Positions 45,599 through 55,595 of a stretch of 64,000 nucleotides of DNA are shown piece after piece. This DNA is from Nocardia vulneris. Its GTDB lineage: Bacteria; Actinomycetota; Actinomycetes; Mycobacteriales; Mycobacteriaceae. How positions within the stretch are numbered: the stretch's first letter is position 1; each line of letters opens with the position of its first letter. A model generated the notes under the pieces. That model had not been told where the DNA came from and ran no database searches. It saw only the letters and a list, made by a program, of their open reading frames with translations. Both the position numbers and the translations under genes were made by a program. Where the stretch lies: contig NZ_BDCI01000047.1 of NCBI RefSeq assembly GCF_001613425.1, positions 62,001-126,000 of the forward strand. Direction: 5' to 3'.

Positions 45599-46771
45599 AT
45601 GCACGCCGACCATTGGGACTGGCCGTTCTTCGCGGACGAGCACCGCAAACACGCTGCCGCGCTGAGTGATTGGGCAGATGAGCGGCTGGGCCGGGACACC
45701 GGCGCCGACCTCGACGATCGATGCCGCCGACTGGTCCGGGAACTCGGGGACGCGGGCTGGCTGCGGCATGCGGTCGCAGGCACCGACTTCGGCGGTAGTC
45801 GCGACCGGATCGACACCCGCGCCCTGTGTCTCACCCGCGAGATCTTGGCCGAGCGCGACGCACTGGCCGACTTCGCTTTCGCGATGCAGGGACTCGGCTC
45901 CGGGGCGATCAGCCTGGCGGGCACCGAGGAACAGCAGCGGCGCTACCTGCCGCGGGTGGCGACCGGCACGGCGATCGCGGCCTTCGCCCTGTCGGAAACC
46001 GAGGCGGGCTCCGACGCCGCCGCGCTGTCCTGCGCCGCGCGCGCCGACGGCGGCGATATCGTGCTCGACGGCGAGAAGACCTGGATCTCCAACGGCGGTA
46101 TCGCGGACTTCTACGTCGTGTTCGCCCGCACCGGCGAAGCCCCTGGCGCGAAAGGCATTTCGGCCTTCCTGGTCGACGCCGACAATCCGGGTCTGCACAT
46201 CGCCGAACGCCTGGACGTGATCTCCCCGCACCCGCTCGCCCGTCTGCGCTTCGAGGGGTGCCGGATACCGGCGACACAGCGGATCGGCGCCGCGGGCGGC
46301 GGTTTCGGTGTCGCGATGCGCACCCTCGACGTCTTCCGGACCTCGGTGGCGGCCGCCGCGCTCGGCTTCGCCCGGCGCGCACTGGCCGAAGCGCTGGACC
46401 GCACCACCTCGCGACGGATGTTCGGCGGCGTGCTGGCCGACTTCCAGCTCACCCGAGCCGAACTCGCGCGCATGGCGACCACGATCGACTCGACCGCGCT
46501 GCTCACCTATCGGGCGGCATGGCAACGCGATCAAGGCCGTCCGGTCACCAGGGAGGCCGCCATGGCGAAGATGGCCGCAACCGAAGGCGCCCAGCAGGTG
46601 ATCGATGCCGCCGTACAGATGTGGGGAGCGCTCGGGGTGGTCCGCGACCAACCGGTCGAGCGGCTCTACCGCGATATCCGCGCCCTGCGCATCTACGAGG
46701 GCGCCACCGAGGTGCAGCAGTTGATCATCGCCCGCGAATTGCTGCGCGGCATCCCACCCGATCCGTCCTGA
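45599..46771 (+). CDS. Acyl-CoA dehydrogenase
   Basis: The 390-residue protein has the acyl-CoA dehydrogenase signatures FALSETEAGSDAAAL and WISNGGIADFYVVF, and the C-terminal catalytic region LRIYEGATEVQQLIIARELL. It starts 4 bases after the hydratase stop. It likely introduces a double bond into the ring-reduced or ring-opened acyl-CoA of the pathway. Confidence 0.92.
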   Translation: MHADHWDWPFFADEHRKHAAALSDWADERLGRDTGADLDDRCRRLVRELGDAGWLRHAVAGTDFGGSRDRIDTRALCLTREILAERDALADFAFAMQGLGSGAISLAGTEEQQRRYLPRVATGTAIAAFALSETEAGSDAAALSCAARADGGDIVLDGEKTWISNGGIADFYVVFARTGEAPGAKGISAFLVDADNPGLHIAERLDVISPHPLARLRFEGCRIPATQRIGAAGGGFGVAMRTLDVFRTSVAAAALGFARRALAEALDRTTSRRMFGGVLADFQLTRAELARMATTIDSTALLTYRAAWQRDQGRPVTREAAMAKMAATEGAQQVIDAAVQMWGALGVVRDQPVERLYRDIRALRIYEGATEVQQLIIARELLRGIPPDPS

Positions 46772-46805
46772 TCTCCGATCACCCTCTCCCCCACAAGGTT
46801 CGACC

Positions 46806-48449
46806 ATGACAAGCGCCCACATCGACACCTTCGCCCGCGACCACCTGCCACCGCTGGACCAGTGGCCCGACCTCGTGTTCGATCGACCGGAACTCCACTT
46901 CCCCAGCCGACTCAATTGCGCCACCGAACTACTCGACCGGCATGTGCTCGACGGCAACGGCGATCGGCTCTGCATCCAGGCCCCCGGTGGACCTCGCTGG
47001 ACCTATGCCGAACTACACGACCAGGCCAACCGGATCGCCGCGGTGCTGGTGCACGACATGGGGCTGGTGCCGGGCAACCGGGTACTCCTGGACGCCCCGA
47101 ACAATCCGATGCTCGCGGCCTGCTGGTTCGCGGTGATGAAGGCCGGCGGCATCGCCGTGACAGCCATGCCGCTGCTGCGCGTCAAAGAACTCACCCAGAT
47201 CGTCGACAAGGCGCAGATCACCCACGCGCTGTGCGATGTGGCGCTGGCCGGTCAGCTCGCGGCGGTCGCGGCCGCCTGCCCCACCCTCGACCGGATCCGC
47301 TACTTCCACAGCAGTTCCGGCGACGGACTGGAAGCGCTGATGGCCCGCCACGACGGCTGGTTCGACACCGTGGCGACCGCGGCCGACGACGTCTGCCTCA
47401 TCGCCTTCACCTCCGGCACCACCGGAGTTCCCAAGGCCACCGCGCACTTTCACCGCGACGTGCTGGCGATCTGCCACACCTTCCCGCGGCACATCCTGCG
47501 GCCCGAACCCGACGACGTGTTCATCGGCAGCCCGCCACTGGCTTTCACGTTCGGGCTCGGCGGGCTCCTGCTCTTCCCCATGACAGTCGGGGCGTCGACG
47601 GTGCTGGTCGAGCAGGCGAGTCCGGCCCGATTGCTGGAGGCCATCACCGAATTCGGCGCGACGGTGCTGTTCACCGCGCCCACCTCCTATCGGATTCTCG
47701 CGCGGCACGGGGCCGGACTGCGCAGCACGACCCTGCGCAAGTGCGTCTCCGCGGGGGAACCGTTGCCGCCGTCGACGCGCACCCGCTGGCGCGAGGCCAC
47801 CGGGATCGAGCTGATCGACGGTATCGGCGCCACCGAGCTGCTGCACATCTTCATCTCGGCCGACGAGGCGCACGCGCGACCGGGCGCGACCGGGTTGCCG
47901 GTGCCCGGATATCAGGCCCGGGTCGTGGACGCGGAGGGAAATACGTTGGGGCCCGGGGAAGTAGGGCTGCTCGCGGTGCGCGGGCCGACCGGTTGCCGCT
48001 ACCTCGCCGACGAGCGGCAGACGGTGTATGTGCGCGACGGCTGGAACTACACCGGCGACGCGTACTGGGTCGACGCCGACGGCTATTTCCACTATCAGGC
48101 CCGCTCCGACGACATGATCGTGTCGTCCGGTTACAACATCGCCGCGCCCGAGGTGGAAGATGCGCTGGCGGGGCATGCCGCCGTGGCCGACTGCGCGGTG
48201 GTCGGCGTGCCCGACGAGGATCGAGGTCAGATCGTCAAAGCCTATGTCGTGCTTCGTCCGGAGATCGACTCCACCGACGGGATGGTCGAGGAATTGCAGG
48301 ACTTCGTGAAACGTACTGTGGCCCCGTACAAGTACCCGCGGGCCATCGCCTTCGTCGCGGATCTGCCACGCACCCCGACCGGCAAGCTGCAACGCTTCCG
48401 CCTACGGGAAACCGGTGCGATGCACGGTGATTCGGCGGCGACGGCATGA
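46806..48449 (+). CDS. 2-Aminobenzoate-CoA ligase (benzoate-CoA ligase type)
   Basis: The 547-residue adenylate-forming enzyme has the P-loop AFTSGTTGVPKATAHFH, the aryl-binding region GSPPLAFTFGLGGLLLFPMT, the hinge YHYQARSDDMI-type segment (FHYQARSDDMIVSSGYNIAA) and the catalytic Lys in PRTPTGKLQRF. It fits the benzoate/2-aminobenzoate-CoA ligase group. It forms the CoA thioester that the monooxygenase/reductase uses, the first step of the pathway. It starts 34 bases after the dehydrogenase stop. Confidence 0.9.
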   Translation: MTSAHIDTFARDHLPPLDQWPDLVFDRPELHFPSRLNCATELLDRHVLDGNGDRLCIQAPGGPRWTYAELHDQANRIAAVLVHDMGLVPGNRVLLDAPNNPMLAACWFAVMKAGGIAVTAMPLLRVKELTQIVDKAQITHALCDVALAGQLAAVAAACPTLDRIRYFHSSSGDGLEALMARHDGWFDTVATAADDVCLIAFTSGTTGVPKATAHFHRDVLAICHTFPRHILRPEPDDVFIGSPPLAFTFGLGGLLLFPMTVGASTVLVEQASPARLLEAITEFGATVLFTAPTSYRILARHGAGLRSTTLRKCVSAGEPLPPSTRTRWREATGIELIDGIGATELLHIFISADEAHARPGATGLPVPGYQARVVDAEGNTLGPGEVGLLAVRGPTGCRYLADERQTVYVRDGWNYTGDAYWVDADGYFHYQARSDDMIVSSGYNIAAPEVEDALAGHAAVADCAVVGVPDEDRGQIVKAYVVLRPEIDSTDGMVEELQDFVKRTVAPYKYPRAIAFVADLPRTPTGKLQRFRLRETGAMHGDSAATA

Positions 48450-48844
48450 GGGTCCTGCAACCGCCGGGGTGGCCGCGGCCGCGCGGTTACGCGAACGGCG
48501 TCGTCGCGCGCGGCGAGCTGGTGTTCGTGGCGGGCATGGTCGGCTGGGACAGCGACGGCGTGTTCCGCGCCCACGACCTCCCCGGCCAGGTCCGGCAAGC
48601 GCTGTGCAATGTCGTCGCGGTGCTGGCCGAGGCGGGCGCCGAGCCCGCGCACATCGTCCGGATGACGTGGTACGTCACCGACGCCGACGCCTACATCGCG
48701 GCCCAACGCGAGATCGGCACGGCCTTCCGGGACATCATCGGCACCTTCGACGCCGCGATGACCGCCATCGAGGTCACCCGGCTCATCGAAAAGGAAGCGA
48801 TGGTGGAAATCGAGGTCACGGCCGTGATCCCCGACCGCGCGTAG
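48446..48844 (+). CDS. Rid (YjgF/YER057c) family protein
   Basis: The 132-residue YjgF fold has VFVAGMVGWDSDGVF, then LPGQVRQALCNVVAVLAEAG, and the C-terminal strand MVEIEVTAVIP. In this pathway a Rid protein is proposed to help remove the amino group as an enamine/imine. However, the Arg of RidA (Arg105 in the RxxVEV motif) corresponds to MTAIEV here, so it is probably not a standard imine deaminase. It overlaps the ligase gene by ATGA, so it belongs to the operon. Confidence 0.85.
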   Translation: MRVLQPPGWPRPRGYANGVVARGELVFVAGMVGWDSDGVFRAHDLPGQVRQALCNVVAVLAEAGAEPAHIVRMTWYVTDADAYIAAQREIGTAFRDIIGTFDAAMTAIEVTRLIEKEAMVEIEVTAVIPDRA

Positions 48845-49133
48845 GACCGGCTCCCCGGCTTGTGCGTACGCCGCATAACCGCAGGCAGGAGCTGTGCATA
48901 TGGCCGAAATGCGGTCGCCGTGCACAGGATCCGAGCCGATGATCGGCCGAATTTCCGAAGGAAGTGGCCGATCCCGCTGGCGTCCGGCGAACATTCTGGA
49001 GACACTGTTCGGACCTCCGGAAAATTCTGGAGGTGGGGGAACACCTGAAGAGAGACAGTCAACGGCGCTCAAAACGGACACCGGGCGCCTTCGCCGACCG
49101 GGCCGCGCCCCGGCAGTGCACACGGAGTACACG

Positions 49134-50042
49134 ATGTTTTCGCGATGGAAGAACACCGCCGCCTGCGCGGCCGCCATGGTCACCGCAGTCCTGCCGGTCG
49201 GCGCGGCGACGACCGCACAAGCCGCCCCGCAACACTGCCCCGAAATGTACGTGGTCGCGGTGCCCGGCACCTGGGAGACCTCGAACGCCGAGCCGGGCAA
49301 GGGGATGCTCGCCGCCGTCGCCGACAACTTGCCCGGCGATGTCGCGACCGACTACGTCGCCTACCCGGCGACCGCGTTCCCCTGGGAAGGCGACGTCTAC
49401 GGACGTTCCAAGCAGGAAGCCATCAACGGCACCCGCGCACTGCTCACCGGCATGGCCCAGCGCTGCGACTCGACCCGGTTCGCGCTGCTCGGCTACAGCC
49501 AGGGCGCGGACGCGGCCGGTGACGTGGCCGCCGAGATCGGCACCGGGCTCGGCGTCGTGCGCCCCGAGCGCGTCGCTTTGGTCGGGCTCATCTCCGATCC
49601 GCGCCGCTCGCCCACCGACACGCTGATCGGCCCGCCGGTGCTCGGTGCGGGTGCGGGCGGTCCGCGCCTGGGCGGCTTCGGCTGGCTCACCCCGCAGACC
49701 TACACCTTCTGCGCCGCGGGCGATCTGTACTGCGCGATCCCCGACGGTGATTTCGCCGCCCGCATCGCCGGCTTCTTCGCCCAGGTCTCGAACCCCAACC
49801 CCGCGCTGCTCGGCGCCTACCAGCAGCAGGCCAACGCGCTCATCGCCGACGCGCTCGCCGCCGGTGGTCTCGGGTTGCTGTCCGACCAGCTGAACAACTC
49901 GGCCTACGAAGAGCGCAAGCAGCAGATCGACGACTTCCTGAAGTCCGGCATCCACCAGAGCTACCCGCACTACGCGGTCGGCGGCGGGGACACCCCGCTG
50001 ACCTGGCTGCGTGAGCGGCTGATCGAGGTGTCCAGGGGCTGA
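49134..50042 (+). CDS. Secreted cutinase-family hydrolase
   Basis: The 302-residue protein has a Sec signal peptide (cleavage near TAQAAPQ, about residue 31). The alpha/beta fold is of the cutinase/PE-PPE-esterase type: nucleophile elbow LLGYSQGADAAG (Ser122), Asp region CAAGDLYCAIPDG and His in QSYPHYAVGG. Cysteines are placed for two disulfides. It probably cleaves lipid esters outside the cell. The ATG at 49134 follows GGAG. A strong hairpin ends the gene. Confidence 0.9.
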   Translation: MFSRWKNTAACAAAMVTAVLPVGAATTAQAAPQHCPEMYVVAVPGTWETSNAEPGKGMLAAVADNLPGDVATDYVAYPATAFPWEGDVYGRSKQEAINGTRALLTGMAQRCDSTRFALLGYSQGADAAGDVAAEIGTGLGVVRPERVALVGLISDPRRSPTDTLIGPPVLGAGAGGPRLGGFGWLTPQTYTFCAAGDLYCAIPDGDFAARIAGFFAQVSNPNPALLGAYQQQANALIADALAAGGLGLLSDQLNNSAYEERKQQIDDFLKSGIHQSYPHYAVGGGDTPLTWLRERLIEVSRG

Positions 50043-50050
50043 GGCCCGGC

Positions 50051-50083
50051 GCGGCGGTCCGGCACCGAATACCGGACCGCCGC
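50051..50083. terminator. Bidirectional hairpin terminator
   Basis: Perfect 12-bp stem GCGGCGGTCCGG / CCGGACCGCCGC with a 9-base loop, between the convergent cutinase-like and cutC genes. There is no T-tract, as is often seen in actinobacteria. Confidence 0.75.
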
Positions 50084-50087
50084 AGCA

Positions 50088-50831
50088 CTATTCGGCTCGC
50101 CGCCGACCATGCACGAGGCGGCAGAGTTCGGCGGCCTCGGCGGGGTCGGTGTCGAAGCGGTCGAAGCCTTGCGGCACACCGGATCCCGCGAACAACACCG
50201 CACTGCCCTCGGCGCCCGGCACCGGGGTGCGCATCGCCGCATGCAGATCGGCGACACCGGTCGCGTCCAGCGCCGCGATGGCATTCGACGGGCGGACACC
50301 GCCGCACGCCATCACGTCCAGCGCACCCGCGGCCCGCTCCACCAGATCCTTGATCACCGCGGCACCGTCGAGGACCGCCCGCTCCCTGCCCGCGGTCAGC
50401 ACCCTGGTGAAACCGAGATCGATCACCTGATCCAAGGTCCGCTGCGACGACGCGCTGACATCGATCGCCCGGTGAAAGGTGATGTCCAGGTGTTCGGCCG
50501 CCGCCACGAACGCCGCGCAGGCCGGATCGACCGCACCGGACCCGTCGAGCGCGCCGACGACGACCCCGTCGGCTCCGGCCACCCGTGCCGCGGCGATATC
50601 GCGGACCATCAGCTCGATCTCGTCGCGGGTGTACCCGAAATCACCCGGCCGGGGCCGGATCAGCACGTGCACTTGGGTTTTCGTGGTGGCGGCGATCGCG
50701 TGCTCGAGCAGGCCGAGGCTGGGCGTGAGCCCGCCGTCGGACAGCCCGCCGCACAACTCGATCCGATCCGCACCCACCTGTTCGGCGATTCGCACCCCGT
50801 TGACCGACTCCACACAGATCTCTACGCGCAC
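50088..50831 (-). CDS. cutC: CutC family protein
   Basis: The 247-residue TIM barrel has RVEICVESVNGVRIAEQVGA, DRIELCGGLSDGGLTPSLGL and HVLIRPRPGDFGYT, the hallmark motifs of CutC. It is linked to copper homeostasis in E. coli genetics, although the biochemical role is unsettled. The GTG at 50831 fits the family N-terminus. Confidence 0.92.
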   Translation of the reverse strand: MRVEICVESVNGVRIAEQVGADRIELCGGLSDGGLTPSLGLLEHAIAATTKTQVHVLIRPRPGDFGYTRDEIELMVRDIAAARVAGADGVVVGALDGSGAVDPACAAFVAAAEHLDITFHRAIDVSASSQRTLDQVIDLGFTRVLTAGRERAVLDGAAVIKDLVERAAGALDVMACGGVRPSNAIAALDATGVADLHAAMRTPVPGAEGSAVLFAGSGVPQGFDRFDTDPAEAAELCRLVHGRRRAE

Positions 50832-50857
50832 AGCAGCGAGTATCCCCCGCCGACCCC

Positions 50858-51139
50858 CTACCCGGACCGCAGCACCCGATAGATCGTCTCGGATTTCGGA
50901 CTCGGCCGCGCCACCTCGTTCCACCCGATCTCCTCGGCCCGGCGCGCGATCGCCGCCCGCACCTGCGCGGGATCGACGTCGTCCTCGAAAAACGCCACAG
51001 ACAGCCCATTTCCGGTCTGCTCGTCGACGAGGTGATAGGCCTGTAAGACGCCCGGGACGGCTTTCGCGGCGTCGATCACCCACTGCCGGTCGTCGTCGGG
51101 CATCGGTTCCCACACAGCTACGCGAGCGAACATGTCCAT
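50858..51139 (-). CDS. Small ABM-like hypothetical protein
   Basis: 93 residues with a ferredoxin-like pattern (MFARVAVWEPMPDDDRQWVI, then GVLQAYHLVDEQTGNGLSVA and DPAQVRAAIARRAEEIGW). This fits an antibiotic-biosynthesis-monooxygenase-like dimeric barrel without clear catalytic residues. It lies 26 bases before cutC on the same strand. Confidence 0.65.
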   Translation of the reverse strand: MDMFARVAVWEPMPDDDRQWVIDAAKAVPGVLQAYHLVDEQTGNGLSVAFFEDDVDPAQVRAAIARRAEEIGWNEVARPSPKSETIYRVLRSG

Positions 51140-51178
51140 CCTTTCCGCGGGGACGAGGTGACGGTACCGCCGGTCTGT

Positions 51179-52411
51179 TCAACTCGGCAGTGGATCCGCA
51201 CCGAGGGTTTTCGTCCCGTTCGCCGCGGACAGCCGCACCATCGCGAACCCCTCGTCGAGCATGTCCCGCTCGTAGTCGCGGATCGCGTCGAGTAGTGCGT
51301 CCTGATCTGTCGCAGCGGTCAGCGCGGCGGCCAGCGCCGCGGCGTCCCGCAGCGCCATGTTCGCGCCCGCACCGGCCGCGGGGCTCATGGCGTGGATCGC
51401 GTCACCGAGCAACGTCACGGTCGAACTCGGCCACGGTGCGACGGGCACGCTGCTGCGCACGACGATCGGGTAGACGCTCGACGGGATCCAGCTCCCGACG
51501 ATGCGAGTGACCAGCGGATGCCAGCCGGACAGCTGGCCGAGCACCAGGTTTCGCAGCTGCGGGCCGTCTGTCGAGCGAAGATTGTTGTCCCCCAAAGGGA
51601 GTCGGTCGACGTGACAACCGAACTGCACGGCGAGAGTGTCCGTCACCGCGCCCAGCCGGAGTCCGGGGGCCAGCCGGGCGGCGGCCGTCGCCGGAGGTTC
51701 GCGGTATTGCACGGGTGCGATACCGACGAACCGCCGGTCCGGATCCACCACGGAATTGAACACACCGAACATCGTCGGCGGGAGGGCGCGTCGCAGTTCC
51801 GGCGTGAGCGGCACCCGCCCGTAGATCAAGCGCGTCCGGGTGTCGACGACGCGGGCCTGTGGCAGCCGCACCCCTCGGATCGTCGAACCGACACCGTCCG
51901 CGGCGACCAGCACCGTGCCGCGCGCCTGCCCGCCGTCCGCGAATTGTGCTGTCACGCCGCCATTTCCACTGACGTATCCCACGCAACGACGTCCGAAATG
52001 CACTGCGTCACCGAGACCGGACAAAAGGATCCGTCGCAATATCCGCCGGTCGATCACCGTGTGCGCGGGCATGACCTCGGCCCCGACGCTCTGCTCAGGT
52101 GCCGGCTCGTCCAGGGTGAACACCCCCGTCGGACTCAGCTGCGCATCGAAACCGTGCACCAGGGGCGCAGGGCGTCCGGCAATCGCACCGATGAGCGAGA
52201 ACAGCTGCGGCGGAAGGCTTTCCGCCAGCGCCCGCCGTCCGCGCCAGTCGAGGTGCAGCCGATGCCCCTGCGCCCTGACAGCTACCGCAGCATCCCGTTC
52301 GTACACGGCGACACCGATCCCGGCCCGCCGCAATCCTTGGGCCAGACAGAGCCCACCCAGCCCCGCGCCGATCACGATGACATCCGGACACACCGAATCG
52401 AGCTTGCGCAC
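51179..52411 (-). CDS. FAD-dependent aromatic monooxygenase
   Basis: The 410-residue protein has VIVIGAGLGGLCLAQGLRRA (FAD site), a DG-type motif VLVAADGVGSTIRGVRL, and STVTLLGDAIHAMSPAAGAG with NMALRDAAALAAAL. These are the three signatures of PHBH-like flavin monooxygenases. It probably hydroxylates an aromatic or polyketide compound. The GTG at 52411 follows GAGGTG. It may be co-transcribed with the small ABM-like gene, an association seen in biosynthetic clusters. Confidence 0.88.
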   Translation of the reverse strand: MRKLDSVCPDVIVIGAGLGGLCLAQGLRRAGIGVAVYERDAAVAVRAQGHRLHLDWRGRRALAESLPPQLFSLIGAIAGRPAPLVHGFDAQLSPTGVFTLDEPAPEQSVGAEVMPAHTVIDRRILRRILLSGLGDAVHFGRRCVGYVSGNGGVTAQFADGGQARGTVLVAADGVGSTIRGVRLPQARVVDTRTRLIYGRVPLTPELRRALPPTMFGVFNSVVDPDRRFVGIAPVQYREPPATAAARLAPGLRLGAVTDTLAVQFGCHVDRLPLGDNNLRSTDGPQLRNLVLGQLSGWHPLVTRIVGSWIPSSVYPIVVRSSVPVAPWPSSTVTLLGDAIHAMSPAAGAGANMALRDAAALAAALTAATDQDALLDAIRDYERDMLDEGFAMVRLSAANGTKTLGADPLPS

Positions 52412-52799
52412 AACACACCTCACCGAAGTCGATTTACGACTCCCACCTCCCCGATGCCGCCGGACATCGAGAAACCGTGTAGTGAGGCCGAAGCCCGCGA
52501 GTGTCCACAGGACGCTCCGGTGAGAAGACCACCCCAGCCTACCATCGGCCGGACGAATACCGCCGCGGCCGTTGGTTGCTCGAGGTATACTGCGGGTACG
52601 CGGATGATTGTGCGAGACGAAACCCGTTGCGGCGCAAACACGGTGCGTCACGGGTGGTATCGAGATCGAATTCCGTCGCGGAGAACATGTTCGATCGACC
52701 TCGGGTCGAATTCTGCTGATAGATCGCCACACTGGCTGTTCGGGGGAACTGCCCACTGCATCGGGGTCCGAGTCGGCACGCGGAGAAAAGGAGTTGCCC

Positions 52800-53468
52800 A
52801 TGCAGCGAACGAGCAACGATGCGACCACCCGGCTGATGCGTGACCACGGCGTCCGGATCGGACGTTCCCACCAACGGCAACAACGGATTTCACGGATAGC
52901 GCACACCGGAGCGTACGCGTCCGGGTCCGCGCCGGTCCGCCATGTCGAACCGCCCGCCGGCCGCAGTGCGACACTGCGTTACGTTCGCATGGGCCTCGGC
53001 TGGGCGCCGTTCGACGGCACGCACCTCGCCGCCGACCTCGACGCCACCGCCCTGCTCTTCGACGGCCACCGCCTGCTCGACGCCGTCTATTTCGCCCAGC
53101 TCACCTCCGGTGACAACGCGGTCCGCCACCACGGCACCGGCCACCTCGGCGCCGGTCACGGCGACAGCGAGATCATCACCGCCGATCTGTCGCGCGCCCA
53201 CCCGCGCGTCAGCACGGTCCTGTTCGTCGTCACCTCGTACCTGCACCACACCTTCGACCGTGTTCCCGACGCCTACTGCCGGATCGTGGACGGCGTCAAC
53301 CGCACCGAGCTCGCCTACCTCGACCTGACCCGCACCGCATGCACCGGCATGGTGGTCGCCGCCGTGCACCGCACCGGTCACGGGTGGAAGCTGCGTCGCA
53401 TCGCCCGCCCGATCACCGCCACGCACCCGCTCGAGGCGGTCCCGCTGAGCGGCACCCACCTCGTGTGA
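52800..53468 (+). CDS. TerD-domain protein
   Basis: The 222-residue protein has about 55 residues of basic N-terminus, then a TerD domain: MGLGWAPF, DLDATALLFDGHRLLDAVYF, GHGDSEIITADLSRAHPRVS and VLFVVTSYLHHTFDRVPDAY. TerD domains bind calcium through DLDxSxF-like loops and belong to stress and tellurite-resistance systems. No other ter genes are adjacent. The ATG at 52800 follows AAAAGGAG. Confidence 0.87.
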   Translation: MQRTSNDATTRLMRDHGVRIGRSHQRQQRISRIAHTGAYASGSAPVRHVEPPAGRSATLRYVRMGLGWAPFDGTHLAADLDATALLFDGHRLLDAVYFAQLTSGDNAVRHHGTGHLGAGHGDSEIITADLSRAHPRVSTVLFVVTSYLHHTFDRVPDAYCRIVDGVNRTELAYLDLTRTACTGMVVAAVHRTGHGWKLRRIARPITATHPLEAVPLSGTHLV

Positions 53469-53480
53469 GCTACGGATCGA

Positions 53481-55595
53481 TCACCACCAGCCGAGGATCG
53501 GTTGCAGCCGGCGGCCGAGTTCCGGTGCGAGCGAACGAGAATAGCTGGCGGTCAGGTGGTGCTCGTCGTGGTAGATCAGGATGTTGCCCTCCGCGATCGG
53601 GCAGACCTCCGGCTCGCACACCGCGTCGGTGAGGTCGAGCGGGAACACATTCGGATACGAGGCGGCGGGCGCGGCGGCCGGATCGACGGCGTCCAGCGCG
53701 TCCGCCCGCTGCATACCGCAGCTGATCCGGTCGCCACCGTGCGCGAGGCAATCGATGCCGCGGTAGCGAATCCCGTTGCGCCGCAACCACGGGGTGTCGC
53801 GCATGGCGAGCAGGTTCAGGTTGCGCTCGGACAGCGCCGACCACACGTCGAGGTACTCGGGCGGCGTCTCGTCGCCGATATCGTCGCGCGGGCGGGTGCT
53901 GGTGGTGAAGACCCAGTCGGGGCGATCGGCCCCCAGCCGGTCGAGCACGTCCCGGGACCAGTCGCGGCAGTCCGGGTTCGGTTCCCCTTTGTAGCTCACC
54001 TCTTCGGCGATCGTCAGCGGGCAACCCATCTTCAGATACACCTCGACGCGGAACTGGTGTTCCTTCCCGAGCAGGTCGAGCGCGGGCACCCAGTGTTCGG
54101 CGTGCGAGCTGCCGGTCACCGCGATGGTCCGGGACGCGGCGACATCGCCGTAGCTACAGGTGATCACGTCCCGGGTCAGCCAGTCCGCGATGCATCCGTC
54201 GACGCTGGGATAGGCGGCTTCGGCGGGCGCCTCGAACACCGTCGGCCGCATCCGCGCGGCGGGCACCTCGGCGCCCGAGGCCAGTGCTTCGGCCCCCGGA
54301 TAGTGCAGGGGGTCGAGCAGCGCGGCGGGTTTCGGCGGGTTCGCCCGGACCACGATGTGCCAGCCGAATCCGACACCGACCACGCAAAAGCCCACCAGCG
54401 CAACGGCCACCCCGGCGGTCCGGCGATAGACCAGCGCGGCCCGCGGCGCCGGCGCGCGCCCGGACCGCGTGCGCAACGGCTCTTCGATCAGGTGGTGCGT
54501 GAGGTAGGCGAGGACCAGTGACACCACGATGACCAGCGCGCCGTCGGTGAGGCCGATCGCGCTGGTCCCGCGCTCGGTGAGCACGAAGATCAGGATCGGC
54601 CAATGCCACAGATACAGCGGGTAGGCGAGTTCCCCCAGCGCGACCATGGGACGGGTGGCGAGCAATCGGCTCGGCAGCGGACGCGCCGCGGGCGGAACTC
54701 CGTTGCCCGCCATGATCAGAGCCGCGGCGGCGGCCACCGGGAACAGGGCGGCCGGGCCGGGGAAAGAATTCGCGCCGTCGAAGAGCAGCCCGCACAGCAA
54801 TACCGCGACGGTCCCGAACGCGGCGAGCAGCAGCCGCACCCAGCGAGGCGCGCGCAACCACGGCACGGCGATCGCGAGCAGACCGCCGGCCAGCAGTTCC
54901 CACGCCCGCGCGCCGCTGTCGTAGTAGTTCCAGCCTTGCCGGTGCGCGACGCCCAGGGTGGCGTAGACCAGCGACATCGCCGCGAGCCCGCCCAGCACGG
55001 ACGCCAGCACGACGCGTAGCTGCGCGGCGTGCCCGAAGGTTCGGCACGCCGCCGCGACCAGCGCGATCACCAGCAGAATCGCCAGATAGAACTGGGTCTG
55101 CACCGACATCGACCACAGATGCTGCAGCGGACTCACCGACGGATCCGCGGCGAGGTAGTCCGCCCACGAGAGGGCCAGATCCCAATTCTGGTAGTACAGC
55201 ACCGAGGCCAGCGTCTGGTCGGCGATGTCGGACCACTGGGTGTAGGGCCGCAGCACGACGGTGGCCACCAGGACCGCCGCCAGTACCACCAGCAGCGCGG
55301 GATACAACCGCCGCGCGGTCCGGCGCACCGTCCACACCACGCCGAGCGCGCCGGACTCCGCGCGGCGCAACACCATTCCGGTGAAGAAGAATCCCGACAG
55401 CACCAGGAAAACGTCGACTCCGCCCGACACCTTCCCGAACCACACGTGGAACACCACGACCAGTGCGATCGCGACCCCGCGCAGTCCGTCGAGGTCGAGG
55501 CGGTAACGCGGGTCGTCGGCGCGGGCGGGCGCGGGGCGCGCCGACTCGGCCCGCGGCGCACCGGTGACCGTGGGTGCTGCTTCGGATTCCGTCAT
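53481..55595 (-). CDS. Acyltransferase-3/SGNH O-acyltransferase
   Basis: The 704-residue OafA/YrhL-type protein has RYRLDLDGLRGVAIALVVVF with VFHVWFGKVSGGVDVFLVLS at the N-terminus and about ten transmembrane helices to residue 410. A periplasmic SGNH domain follows (AVTGSSHAEHWVPALD with the Ser; YHDEHHLTASYS with the Asp/His). Such enzymes transfer acyl groups from the cytoplasm to cell-wall or exopolysaccharide sugars. No polysaccharide cluster adjoins it, so the acceptor is unknown. Confidence 0.93.
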   Translation of the reverse strand: MTESEAAPTVTGAPRAESARPAPARADDPRYRLDLDGLRGVAIALVVVFHVWFGKVSGGVDVFLVLSGFFFTGMVLRRAESGALGVVWTVRRTARRLYPALLVVLAAVLVATVVLRPYTQWSDIADQTLASVLYYQNWDLALSWADYLAADPSVSPLQHLWSMSVQTQFYLAILLVIALVAAACRTFGHAAQLRVVLASVLGGLAAMSLVYATLGVAHRQGWNYYDSGARAWELLAGGLLAIAVPWLRAPRWVRLLLAAFGTVAVLLCGLLFDGANSFPGPAALFPVAAAAALIMAGNGVPPAARPLPSRLLATRPMVALGELAYPLYLWHWPILIFVLTERGTSAIGLTDGALVIVVSLVLAYLTHHLIEEPLRTRSGRAPAPRAALVYRRTAGVAVALVGFCVVGVGFGWHIVVRANPPKPAALLDPLHYPGAEALASGAEVPAARMRPTVFEAPAEAAYPSVDGCIADWLTRDVITCSYGDVAASRTIAVTGSSHAEHWVPALDLLGKEHQFRVEVYLKMGCPLTIAEEVSYKGEPNPDCRDWSRDVLDRLGADRPDWVFTTSTRPRDDIGDETPPEYLDVWSALSERNLNLLAMRDTPWLRRNGIRYRGIDCLAHGGDRISCGMQRADALDAVDPAAAPAASYPNVFPLDLTDAVCEPEVCPIAEGNILIYHDEHHLTASYSRSLAPELGRRLQPILGWW

